A DNA stretch of 64,000 nt from JANQPA01 sp964548175 (GTDB taxonomy: Bacteria; Bacteroidota; Bacteroidia; Chitinophagales; Saprospiraceae), in assembly GCA_964548175.1 (NCBI GenBank), contig CAZJQS010000030.1, forward strand, positions 1 to 64,000, written 5' to 3'. Of the stretch, positions 35,902 through 43,608 are shown in pieces. The stretch's first letter is position 1. The number at the start of each line of letters is the position of its first letter. Made by a program: the position numbers and the translations under genes. The notes under the pieces are model-generated. The model made no database searches, was not told where the DNA came from, and worked only from the letters and a program-made list of their open reading frames with translations.

Positions 35902-36061
35902 GAAGTTGTTTAAAGTTTCTTCACTGGGCTGCAAAAACGTCTTTTATGCCCATTTTTTCGTTTTTTATCGCTCCATAGCGCTGCTATGAAGCTCAAAAAA
36001 AGCCTCAACTGGACATAAAATCCTGTTTTTTCGCTTCCAGCAGGAAACTTTAAACAACTTC
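35902..36061. mobile_element. 160-bp element with perfect 17-bp terminal inverted repeats
   Basis: GAAGTTGTTTAAAGTTT at 35902-35918 is exactly matched by its reverse complement at 36045-36061. The interior is also partly self-complementary (around ATAGCGCTGCTAT near 35975-35987). It has no coding frame. Size, terminal repeats and intergenic location fit a MITE. It lies between the desulfurase and the HesB/IscA-like gene. Confidence 0.65.
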
Positions 36062-36137
36062 TTTTTCAGCTATATAAACCATGACCGGCTTTGCATTGTT
36101 TTTCAAAAAATGTAGATTTACAAAAAAAATAACCATT

Positions 36138-36464
36138 ATGGTATTCGTGGCAGACAGCGCAAAAAAAAGAATCGACCAGATAAAAGAAAAAGAGGGATAC
36201 GGTAATGACTATTTTGTGAGAGTGTGGGTAAGCAGCGGCGGCTGCTCCGGTCTTACCTATGAAATGGAATTCGACAACGTCGACAAGCCCGAAGATCAGG
36301 TATTTGAGGATAACGGCGTAAAGGTCGTCACCGATCTGAAAAGTTTTCTGTATTTGTGCAATACCATCCTGGAATTCTCCGGCGGTTTGGATGGAAAAGG
36401 ATTTCACTTCAATAATCCGAATGCTTCCAGAACCTGCGCCTGCGGAGAAAGCTTTGCTGTATAA
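36138..36464 (+). CDS. HesB/IscA-type iron-sulfur cluster carrier
   Basis: 108 residues from the ATG at 36138. The A-type carrier signature is complete: Cys36 in SSGGCSGLTYEMEF and the C-terminal Cys100-Ala-Cys102 in RTCACGESFAV, which together bind an Fe-S cluster or iron. The length is normal for IscA/ErpA/SufA; sequence does not separate these. Together with the desulfurase upstream it suggests a small Fe-S assembly unit. A start at 36081 would add a positively charged, poorly conserved tail and is not preferred. Confidence 0.92.
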   Translation: MVFVADSAKKRIDQIKEKEGYGNDYFVRVWVSSGGCSGLTYEMEFDNVDKPEDQVFEDNGVKVVTDLKSFLYLCNTILEFSGGLDGKGFHFNNPNASRTCACGESFAV

Positions 36465-36492
36465 AGCTTGGTTGTCGGTTAACGGTTATCAG

Positions 36493-36620
36493 GGACTGTC
36501 TAAAAAGTCAGCTACTTTTTTCTGCCAACATTTTGCCCCTCTGGGGCCTTAGGAATCCCCGAACTCATGTTAAAGATAATTTGCCGCCCAGGGGGCGGCA
36601 AATTATCTTTAAATATAGGT
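36493..36620. repeat. composite repeat: family A-like end and family B hairpin
   Basis: GGACTGTCTAAAAAGTCAGCT at 36493-36513 resembles the left end of family A without its partner. At 36571-36620 AAAGATAATTTGCCGCCC pairs with GGGCGGCAAATTATCTTT and runs into AATATAGGT, the family B hairpin lacking its second half. It lies between the HesB/IscA gene and the convergent isocitrate dehydrogenase gene, where it may end both transcripts. Confidence 0.75.
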
Positions 36621-36621
36621 A

Positions 36622-38145
36622 TTACTCTCCCTGCCCCAGGGAAAACTGCCGTTTCCCATTAAAGCTATACAGGTTCTCTGTTTTGATCACATCGAAGCCT
36701 TCAGTATGCAATTTTGCCAGGAGGGCGACTACGCTTTCGTAGTGAACGGTCAGATAATCCGCCTTACCATTTTTGATATCCGCATCCATGGAGATGAATC
36801 GGCAACGCCAGTGATCGGTGCAGAATGTTTCGGGTAATCCACCGGGAAAAACCTTTACGCCCCTGTTGGTGATCATTTTCAATTGCATGATGTTTTCGGC
36901 GGCGGCTTTCAGACTGTTACTGATCGCATTGGGGTTATTGCCTTCCCAATCGATAAAAACATCGACGCCCATTAGGACCTTCTCTTCTTTTTTTCGTTCG
37001 AAAGCAGGAATGGTAATACTTTTCTTTTCTGAAGTAAGATTGACCGGCGTCAGGTGATCAGGTTGTTTACCTATTCTTTCGATCACGGCATCGGTAAATT
37101 CCTCTGTATTCACTTTTTCATGGCTGACTTTGCTGTTGAAGATGTCGCCGGTATGGATACCATCTTCGATGGTTTTGAGCAAGGCGTTTTGAATACGTTC
37201 AGCCTGTTCCATTTGTCCGATGTGCATTAGCATCATGGTAGCGGCGTTAATCAGACCTGAAGGATTGGCGATGCCTTTTCCGGCGATATCCGGAGCGGAG
37301 CCGTGTATGGCTTCAAACATGGCGACCTCAGTGCCAATGTTAGCGGAGCCCGCCAGTCCGACGGAGCCGGTGATCTGCGCTACCACATCAGAGATAATGT
37401 CCCCATAGAGGTTAGAAGTAACGATGACATCGTAGCGTTCGGGGCTATCTGCGAGGCGGGCAGTACCGATATCGATGATCTGCACATCCTGTTCGATATT
37501 GGGATACTCCTGCCCGATTTCTTTGAACACCTGATGAAACAGACCATCGGTAAGTTTCATGATGTTATCTTTCACCATGCAGGTGACTTTCTTGCGGCCG
37601 TAAACGCGGGCGTATTCGAAGGCGTAGCGAATGATGCGTTCACAACCGGGGCGGGTGATCAATTTCAGGCACTGGTAAACGTCCTGTGTTTGGCGGTGCT
37701 CTATACCGGCGTACAGGTCTTCTTCATTCTCGCGAATGATCACGATGTCGAGTTGAGGATGTTTTGTAGCGATAAAAGGGTAAAAAGATTTACAAGGACG
37801 AACATTAGCGAAAAGTCCCAGGGATTTGCGCAGGGTTACGTTAAGGCTTTTATACCCTTTTCCCTGCGGGGTAGTGATCGGGGCCTTCAGCAGTACCTTA
37901 TTGGTCCGAATGATGTCCCATGCTTCGGGTGTAATGCCGGCTGTATTTCCGGAACGATAGACCTGCTCGCCTAATTGAACGTATTCAGGTTCTATCTCAG
38001 CACCTGACGTTTTTAAAATCTTCAGACTGGCCTTCATGATCCCAGGACCGATACCATCCCCCATCGCTACTGCGACCTTAGTAACGATACCTGGATTTTT
38101 TTTGTCTTTTGAATGTTTTTCCGTTATGGACAATTGGTTTTCCAC
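36622..38145 (-). CDS. icd: NADP-type isocitrate dehydrogenase (Thermus/Rickettsia-like long form)
   Basis: 507 residues with a GTG start at 38145. It oxidises isocitrate to 2-oxoglutarate in the TCA cycle. Features: VAVAMGDGIGPGIM near the start, SLNVTLRKSLGLFANVRPCK (substrate Ser and Arg residues), IIRENEEDLYAGIEH, VTCMVKDNIMKLTDGLF (catalytic Lys) and YDVIVTSNLYGDIISD (metal Asp). FEAIHGSAPDIAGKGIANP is the coenzyme loop. The C-terminal extension of about 150 residues (VLMGVDVFIDWEGNNPNAI) is the extra domain of the Thermus-type dimeric enzyme and absent from E. coli Icd. The coenzyme preference is inferred from family only. Confidence 0.93.
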   Translation of the reverse strand: MENQLSITEKHSKDKKNPGIVTKVAVAMGDGIGPGIMKASLKILKTSGAEIEPEYVQLGEQVYRSGNTAGITPEAWDIIRTNKVLLKAPITTPQGKGYKSLNVTLRKSLGLFANVRPCKSFYPFIATKHPQLDIVIIRENEEDLYAGIEHRQTQDVYQCLKLITRPGCERIIRYAFEYARVYGRKKVTCMVKDNIMKLTDGLFHQVFKEIGQEYPNIEQDVQIIDIGTARLADSPERYDVIVTSNLYGDIISDVVAQITGSVGLAGSANIGTEVAMFEAIHGSAPDIAGKGIANPSGLINAATMMLMHIGQMEQAERIQNALLKTIEDGIHTGDIFNSKVSHEKVNTEEFTDAVIERIGKQPDHLTPVNLTSEKKSITIPAFERKKEEKVLMGVDVFIDWEGNNPNAISNSLKAAAENIMQLKMITNRGVKVFPGGLPETFCTDHWRCRFISMDADIKNGKADYLTVHYESVVALLAKLHTEGFDVIKTENLYSFNGKRQFSLGQGE

Positions 38146-38449
38146 AGATTAAGGCTTTTTTCGTTAAAAAATTTATCTTTTTTAACATGCCTGTGACAAC
38201 TTTGTGCGTAACTTTAAAAAAAAAGTTACATATTATATTCTAGATGGTTATAAAGAATTTATTGGGCTGTTAAAATTAGCACGTTGTTTTTTAGAGGGCC
38301 CAAAAAAAATCCATTAAATTACCCAACACACTCTAATAAAATCCATACCATATCTTCCCGGCGCCGGGAAGGTATGGTATGGATTTTATCTGTGGCCGTC
38401 AGCTGCAGATAAAATCTATTTTATTATTTGATAAAAATCAGCCTTTACC
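38146..38449. other. divergent intergenic region with a long palindrome
   Basis: 304 bases between icd and the LCIB-like gene. Besides the inverted repeat at 38338-38416 there is an A/T-rich part (38160-38300), likely holding the icd promoter. No gene is seen. Confidence 0.4.
38338..38416. repeat. double inverted repeat upstream of the LCIB-like gene
   Basis: AAAATCCATACCATA pairs with TATGGTATGGATTTT (38338-38388) around a self-complementary TTCCCGGCGCCGGGAA. A second hairpin uses ATTTTATCTG and CAGATAAAAT (38383-38416). The end is only about 34 bases before the start codon, so it may affect translation of the downstream gene. Confidence 0.75.
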
Positions 38450-39157
38450 ATGCTGCAACGCAAATTTGATCTAATTGTCAGAAAGTATTTTCCTAATGCT
38501 TTGGATGCCAAAGACACCTCCGTCAAGTATTTAGGAAAGTTACAGATCGAGCATCAGTTCGACGTATCCAAGATGTTAATGGCCACATCCGTATGTTCTG
38601 ATGACATCAATATTCCTTCTACCACTTTTTTCAATGTCCTATTTGGTCCTTTCATTATGGGGGGATTAGGCGGATTGCCATTTGCCGGAGAAACGGGCAT
38701 GACAGCTTTTGCCCACCACATACCGGATGAAGGCAGCGCCTTCATTTTCTATGGCCCACATATCGGGATCACTTTAGATGGTGAGTTGGGCAAAATGTAT
38801 CGCCCTCGTCAGGAAGCCACCGGAAATTCATGCGGCGCTTTGATGCTGGCTCTGCAGAGATTTACCGAGGACGCCCGTTATAAGCCTGTCATGAGAGAAG
38901 ATGATTATCAACAGATGAAGCTGGAAGAAAGCCTGCTTCCTTACCGGGAGGAGATCCTTGCTGACGAAAATCCACAAAAGCGCATTACCGAGCTCACTTT
39001 TGAGGTGATCAATAAGAAAATCCACCAATACATCGACAAGACGAGAAAAGAATTCCACGTAGATAGAATAGCTTTACTCGGAGGGATCATCATTAATACC
39101 GATTACGGGCTGGATGATTACTTCGATCCAAGAAATTTTGAAGTAATTGATCTTTAG
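38450..39157 (+). CDS. LCIB-type (theta-like) carbonic anhydrase homologue
   Basis: 235 residues resembling the limiting-CO2-inducible B/C family of algae, whose members are zinc carbonic anhydrases of beta-like fold. Recognised blocks are TSVCSDDINIP (Cys49 and following Asp), GPFIMGGLGGLPFAGETGM, AFAHHIPDEGSAFIFYGPHI (His90 in HIPD) and ATGNSCGALMLAL (Cys128). Cys49, His90 and Cys128 would be the zinc ligands by family analogy. In the algal enzymes an Asp-Arg pair follows the first Cys region; here the position after DDIN is Ile-Pro, so the Arg may be missing. No signal peptide, hence cytoplasmic. Activity needs testing. It is preceded by a long palindrome and ends in a terminator. Confidence 0.75.
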   Translation: MLQRKFDLIVRKYFPNALDAKDTSVKYLGKLQIEHQFDVSKMLMATSVCSDDINIPSTTFFNVLFGPFIMGGLGGLPFAGETGMTAFAHHIPDEGSAFIFYGPHIGITLDGELGKMYRPRQEATGNSCGALMLALQRFTEDARYKPVMREDDYQQMKLEESLLPYREEILADENPQKRITELTFEVINKKIHQYIDKTRKEFHVDRIALLGGIIINTDYGLDDYFDPRNFEVIDL

Positions 39158-39161
39158 GTTA

Positions 39162-39199
39162 TTGGGGTTGTCTCAAAAGGTCTTTCGAGACAACCCCAA
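39162..39199. terminator. terminator hairpin between convergent genes
   Basis: TTGGGGTTGTCTC (39162-39174) is complementary to GAGACAACCCCAA (39187-39199) over a 12-base loop. The outer GGGGTTGT/ACAACCCC equals the ends of family A elements, so this may be a minimal remnant of one. Confidence 0.75.
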
Positions 39200-39203
39200 C
39201 AAT

Positions 39204-39575
39204 CTAAAAGTAAATCATATGCAATGCGCCGTTTGCCAGCGAAAGCAGTACGGCAAGCAGCAGGGCGCTGCCAAAGCCTTTAATCGTAAACCCCTTCATA
39301 AAATGAGCAATGGCATACAACAGCGCCCCATCGATGACGATATTAAAAAGGCCGAAGGTAATCAGGCGTATCGGGCCGGTAAAAAAATCAAGGATGGGTG
39401 CAATGGTCACGTTAAGTATCGCCATGATGACAGCGGCAAGGATTGCTTTTCCGAAGCTGGAAAACGTTACTCCCTTCAAAACGTAGGAAATTGCAAACAT
39501 AGCCAACGCGTTGAGCAATAGTCGTATGATACTGCCCAACAAGCTGTATTCCTGAATGATCGTCATTTCCATCAT
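39204..39575 (-). CDS. four-helix membrane protein of the phage-holin-4/YvlD family
   Basis: 123 residues with four hydrophobic helices and the typical PF04020 layout: IIRLLLNALAMFAISYVLKGV, AILAAVIMAILNVTIAPIL, PIRLITFGLFNIVIDGALL and LLAVLLSLANGAL. Despite the family name these chromosomal proteins (such as YvlD) are not phage lysis proteins; some influence envelope stress responses. It begins three bases after the stop codon of the small coiled-coil gene, so the two form an operon on the minus strand. Function unknown. Confidence 0.88.
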   Translation of the reverse strand: MMEMTIIQEYSLLGSIIRLLLNALAMFAISYVLKGVTFSSFGKAILAAVIMAILNVTIAPILDFFTGPIRLITFGLFNIVIDGALLYAIAHFMKGFTIKGFGSALLLAVLLSLANGALHMIYF

Positions 39576-39578
39576 AAA

Positions 39579-39899
39579 TTATCGTTTCATTTGAAGGTCG
39601 ATAATGCGCTGTTTTAAGTTGTAGATCTGTTGTTCTTTTGATCTGATAGAATCCTTCAGTATTTTGTTTTCGCGAACCAACTCCTCATAACTAACCGTAT
39701 TTTTAGTATTGGGGGACTCCTCTCTTTTTACGGCTTCTTCTGTCTTGTCATTTTGGTCAAAGCCAAACATTTTTTTCAGGTTCTCAACACCGTCCTCACC
39801 GTTGTAATAAGAAGCGCCCATGTAAGCCAGTGGAGCTATGATCAACATAGCGATGACAAAACGGGCAAAAACTGTTAAACGCAATCTTCTTCTAGTCAT
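39579..39899 (-). CDS. small inner-membrane protein with coiled coil
   Basis: 106 residues. A basic N-terminus (MTRRRLRLTVF) and one membrane helix (ARFVIAMLIIAPLAYMGASY) are followed by a polar linker and a C-terminal coiled coil with heptads (ELVRENKILKDSIRSKEQQI, then YNLKQRIIDLQ). The topology is N-in with the coiled coil outside the inner membrane, like small cell-envelope or division-associated proteins (FtsB/FtsL-type plan). No family is recognised. Its operon with the holin-4-like protein suggests an envelope role. Confidence 0.6.
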   Translation of the reverse strand: MTRRRLRLTVFARFVIAMLIIAPLAYMGASYYNGEDGVENLKKMFGFDQNDKTEEAVKREESPNTKNTVSYEELVRENKILKDSIRSKEQQIYNLKQRIIDLQMKR

Positions 39900-40037
39900 T
39901 AGATAAATATTTTCATAATTTTTTAATCTATGCAGCTAATGGGCGCCAGATGCTTCCCTAAATTACTCATTCCAGTATTAGGTTTCAACAAAAATACACG
40001 GAAATGGCTTCAAAGAAAATTTTATTTCTACTATTCC

Positions 40038-40053
40038 GGTCTTTTATAAGACC
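40038..40053. promoter_or_regulatory. inverted repeat upstream of the thiolase gene
   Basis: GGTCTT TTAT AAGACC lies about 57-72 bases before the thiolase start codon. It could be an operator for the beta-oxidation genes. No FadR/TetR consensus can be named, so this is only a candidate. Confidence 0.3.
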
Positions 40054-40109
40054 AGGGTAAAGAATTGCAAAGGATAAACCCTATTTTTATGATCCGGAAA
40101 AACTGATCG

Positions 40110-41315
40110 ATGAGAAACGCTTACATCTATGAATCTATGCGCACGCCCCGTGGCCGGGGCAGATCTAGCGGTGCATTATACGAGCTGAAACCGATCGACC
40201 TGTTAGGCGCCTTGCTGCGATCACTGCAAAAGCGCCTGGACCTGCCCACCGAACTGGTCGAAGACGCCATCATCGGCTGCGTCAGCCCGGTTGATGATCA
40301 GGGATATAATATTGGCAAATCTGCCCTGCTTCACGCAGGCTGGTCAGACCACATCAGTGGTCTTCAACTCAATCGTTTCTGTGCTTCCGGCCTCGAATCC
40401 GTCAATCTTGCGGCTATGAAAGTCCGCTCAGGATGGGGAGAGCTCATTCTGGCCGGCGGGTTGGAAAGCATGAGCCGCGTCCCTATCGGCAGCGACGGCG
40501 GACCGCTCATTGACGACCCCGAGGTCATTAACAAGATCAATTATTTGCCTCAGGGCGTGGCCGCCGATCTGATCGCCACCATTGAAGGCTTTGAGCGCGA
40601 GGTGCTTGATCAGTATGCACTTCGCTCACAACAACTGGCCTTTCACGCTCAGCAAGCGGGATATTTTGACCGATCGATCATTCCCATCCATGATCGCAAT
40701 GGTCTGGTTATCCTTAATCAGGATGAACACCTCAGACCGGATACTACCCTGGAAAAACTGGCCAAGCTACCCCCTGCCTTCGAATCTGCTGGCAGAGAAG
40801 GCTTTGACGAGGTGGCTTTACATAAATATCCCTATGTAGAAAAGATTCATCATCTCCACACAGCCGGCAATACCTCAGGTATTGTTGACGGCGCCGCTCT
40901 CATTTTAATCGGAAGTAAAGAAATGGCCAAAGCCATCGGAGCCCAACCAAGGGCCAAGGTAGTGGCAGCCGCCAATGTCAGCGTGGACCCCACCATAATG
41001 CTTAGCGGCCCCGCCCCGGCAGCGCAGAAAGCCCTGGCTCAGGCAGGTATGGAGAAAAAAAACATTGATCTTTGGGAATGTAATGAAGCCTTTGCCTCCG
41101 TGGTGTTGAAATTTCAAAAAGAAATGGACCTGGATCCCGAACGCGTCAACGTCAACGGAGGCGCTATTGCGCTGGGACACCCCCTTGGCGCCACTGGCTC
41201 AATGTTGTTAGGCGGCCTACTTGACGAATTGGAACGGCGGGACCTGCAAACAGGGCTGGTTACCTTATGCGCAGGAGGGGGCATGGGAGTGGCTACCATT
41301 ATAGAACGAGTGTAA
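40110..41315 (+). CDS. fadA: acetyl-CoA C-acyltransferase (thiolase)
   Basis: 401 residues. It removes acetyl-CoA from 3-ketoacyl-CoA in the last step of beta-oxidation. The nucleophile Cys91 is in LNRFCASGLESVNLAA. The second motif LWECNEAFASVVL, NGGAIALGHPLGATGSMLL with the catalytic His, and the final LCAGGGMGVA with the second Cys are all intact. The size is normal. Sixteen bases separate it from the multifunctional enzyme gene, so the two form a fadA-fadB type operon. Degradative rather than biosynthetic thiolase is inferred from this pairing. The symbol is by analogy; fadI would also fit. Confidence 0.92.
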   Translation: MRNAYIYESMRTPRGRGRSSGALYELKPIDLLGALLRSLQKRLDLPTELVEDAIIGCVSPVDDQGYNIGKSALLHAGWSDHISGLQLNRFCASGLESVNLAAMKVRSGWGELILAGGLESMSRVPIGSDGGPLIDDPEVINKINYLPQGVAADLIATIEGFEREVLDQYALRSQQLAFHAQQAGYFDRSIIPIHDRNGLVILNQDEHLRPDTTLEKLAKLPPAFESAGREGFDEVALHKYPYVEKIHHLHTAGNTSGIVDGAALILIGSKEMAKAIGAQPRAKVVAAANVSVDPTIMLSGPAPAAQKALAQAGMEKKNIDLWECNEAFASVVLKFQKEMDLDPERVNVNGGAIALGHPLGATGSMLLGGLLDELERRDLQTGLVTLCAGGGMGVATIIERV

Positions 41316-41331
41316 AAAACCTTTTATCTCC

Positions 41332-43443
41332 ATGATAAAATACCAAAAAGACACCGATGACATTGTCACCTTGACCCTGGACATGAGCGACCGAACCGTG
41401 AACGTCATCAATCATGAAATTTTTAAAGCGTTCGTTCCCGTAATTACTCATCTGCAAAAGGAAAAAGTAAAGGGCGCCCTTCGCGGCGTGATCCTGACCT
41501 CTTCTAAAAAGACCTTCCTTTCAGGCGGAGACCTGGAATATTTGTATGCCGCCCGCGATCCCCTGGAAATTTTTGATTTTTCCCAACGCCTGAAAAAGTT
41601 CCTCCGCGACCTGGAACAGCCCGGGGTGCCGGTAGTCGCCGCCATTAACGGCAGCGCACTAGGAACAGGTTTTGAAGTCGCTCTGGCCTGCCATCACCGT
41701 ATTGCGTTGGACCATCCGAAAACAAAGGTAGGGCTTCCGGAGGTAAAGTTAGGGATCATTCCCGGGGGCGGAGGCATTATCCGGTTGATGTGGCTGTTGG
41801 GTATTGAGAAAGCTTATCCCATTCTTACGGAGGGTTATGCCTACACCCCAAAGGAAGCATTGGCCGCCGGCCTGATCGATGACCTGGCGGACGACCCCAA
41901 GGAGATGACCTATAAAGCTAAAGAGTGGTTACTCCAAAACAGAGAAGGGCGCCGCCCCTGGGACCGCAAGGAAGGAAACATTCCCGGAGGAACCGCCAGA
42001 ACGCCCGCGGTGGCTGCCCTGATCCGTGAATTGGCTGCACGCCTGGCAAGTGCTACGCATAATAACTTCCCCGCACCTCAAGCCATTCTGGATGTGCTGA
42101 CAGAAGGCTCAAAAGTAGACTTCGATACGGCCTGCAGGATCGAAAGTCGATATTATACAGCTCTGGTTCGAAGCCCGGAATGCAAAAATATGATCAAGGC
42201 TTTTTGGTTTGACGCCAATGCCATAAAAAAAGGCATCAACCGCCCTAAAGGCTTCGGTAAATTCCGGGCCCGAAAAGTCGGCATCATTGGGGCCGGCGTC
42301 ATGGGATCGGGCATCGCCATGGCCTGCCTGGAAAACGGCTTGCAGGTGGTGCTAAAGGACGTTTCCCGGCTGATCGCCGAGCGCGGCCGCCAAATGGTGA
42401 ACGACAGGCTCGATGAGAAGATCAAAAGAGGCCATTTGCATCCTGCCGATAGACAAAAGATCCTCAGTAAAATCACCACCACTGAAGATTCCAGTGATTT
42501 TGAAACTTGTGACCTCGTTATCGAAGCAGTTTTCGAAAACAGGATGGTTAAACAAAAAGTTACCAAAGAGGCTGAAGTCTTTTTGGATGAATATTCGCTA
42601 TTTGCCACCAACACGATCTCTATCCCTATTACCCGGTTAGCGGAAGCCAGCATCCGGCCGGAAAATTATGTGGGCCTGCATTTTTTCCATCCGGCCGAGG
42701 AAGTCCCACTGGTGGAAATCGTCAGGGGCCGGAAAACCACAGACGAAACCATTGCCAGAGCCATTGACTTTGTAAAAACCATTCGCAAAACACCCATCGT
42801 GGTCAAAGATGATTGGGGCTTCTTTGCCGCAAGGGTACAGAACACTTTTATTCTGGAGGGCATTACCTTGCTGCAGGAAGGCTATCCACCAGCTCTGATC
42901 GAAAACCTGGGCAAGCAGGGAGGCATGCCTAAAGGATCATTGGAACTGGCTGACCAATTGGGCCTGGATATGGTGCTCAAGTATGAAAATCAGGCTGCGG
43001 AACATTACGGCGCCAAATACATTCAACATCCTGCCGTAGGCGTCCTCGACAAAATGACGCAAGAACTAGGACGAAGCGGACGCAAGAAAAAAGGCGGCTT
43101 TTATGATTACCATCTCAATGGACAAAAAAGGCTCTGGCCTGAATTATGCGAACACTTCCCCATTAAACAAGGGCCTTTCGACCACCAGGAGATCATTGAT
43201 CGACTGCTTATCGTCCAGGTGCTGGAAGCTGCCTGGTGTTTGCAGGAAGGCGTGTTACAGACTATTGAGGCTGCCAACCTGGGAAGCATTTACGGATGGG
43301 GCTTCCCTTCCTTCAAAGGAGGAGTCGTACAATATATTCGTCAGTACGAATATTCTGCTTTCATTAAAAAATGCCAATCTCTGAGGAAAAAATACGGCCA
43401 GCGTTTTAAAGTACCTACCAAAGTGAAGGAATTAGCCGTCTGA
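41332..43443 (+). CDS. fadJ: fatty-acid oxidation multifunctional enzyme (enoyl-CoA hydratase / 3-hydroxyacyl-CoA dehydrogenase)
   Basis: 703 residues. The N-terminal hydratase domain (about 1-280) has the oxyanion-hole part FLSGGDLEYLY and NGSALGTGFEVALACHHRIAL, and EVKLGIIPGGGG with the catalytic Glu. The dehydrogenase domain begins with the NAD motif VGIIGAGVMGSGIAMACLENG (about residue 320). It continues with NTISIPITRLAE, VGLHFFHPAEEVPLVEIV (catalytic His) and a C-terminal helical part with MPKGSLELADQLGLD and KKKGGFYDY. It carries out hydration and oxidation of the chain in beta-oxidation, together with the upstream thiolase. FadB and FadJ cannot be separated from sequence alone. Confidence 0.93.
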   Translation: MIKYQKDTDDIVTLTLDMSDRTVNVINHEIFKAFVPVITHLQKEKVKGALRGVILTSSKKTFLSGGDLEYLYAARDPLEIFDFSQRLKKFLRDLEQPGVPVVAAINGSALGTGFEVALACHHRIALDHPKTKVGLPEVKLGIIPGGGGIIRLMWLLGIEKAYPILTEGYAYTPKEALAAGLIDDLADDPKEMTYKAKEWLLQNREGRRPWDRKEGNIPGGTARTPAVAALIRELAARLASATHNNFPAPQAILDVLTEGSKVDFDTACRIESRYYTALVRSPECKNMIKAFWFDANAIKKGINRPKGFGKFRARKVGIIGAGVMGSGIAMACLENGLQVVLKDVSRLIAERGRQMVNDRLDEKIKRGHLHPADRQKILSKITTTEDSSDFETCDLVIEAVFENRMVKQKVTKEAEVFLDEYSLFATNTISIPITRLAEASIRPENYVGLHFFHPAEEVPLVEIVRGRKTTDETIARAIDFVKTIRKTPIVVKDDWGFFAARVQNTFILEGITLLQEGYPPALIENLGKQGGMPKGSLELADQLGLDMVLKYENQAAEHYGAKYIQHPAVGVLDKMTQELGRSGRKKKGGFYDYHLNGQKRLWPELCEHFPIKQGPFDHQEIIDRLLIVQVLEAAWCLQEGVLQTIEAANLGSIYGWGFPSFKGGVVQYIRQYEYSAFIKKCQSLRKKYGQRFKVPTKVKELAV

Positions 43444-43590
43444 CAGGCGAAATCAAAAGCAAAATACTGATCCGCCCAGCCTCCGGGTCGGCAAACGATC
43501 GACTTTAAAACACTTAAACAAAAATTTTTTCCTTTCCATTCTGAACAAAACAACATTTTATTTGTCTGATCATAAGTTTGAAAAAAAATT

Positions 43591-43607
43591 GTGCATTAGT
43601 AAGCTAA
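43591..43607. repeat. GTGCATTAGTAA direct repeat, copy 1 (before crtY)
   Basis: GTGCATTAGTAAGCTAA ends two bases before the GTG start of crtY at 43609. The same 12-mer occurs at 45885 (inside the rhodopsin start) and at 46727 (beyond the rhodopsin terminator). Confidence 0.8.
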
Positions 43608-43608
43608 C

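Noticed and set aside
37303..37974. 223-codon open frame antisense to isocitrate dehydrogenase
   Set aside because: Lies wholly within a well-conserved gene; composition is typical of a shadow frame.
39204..39575. Phage holin as a sign of a prophage
   Set aside because: The PF04020 family is chromosomal in many bacteria and no phage genes are nearby.
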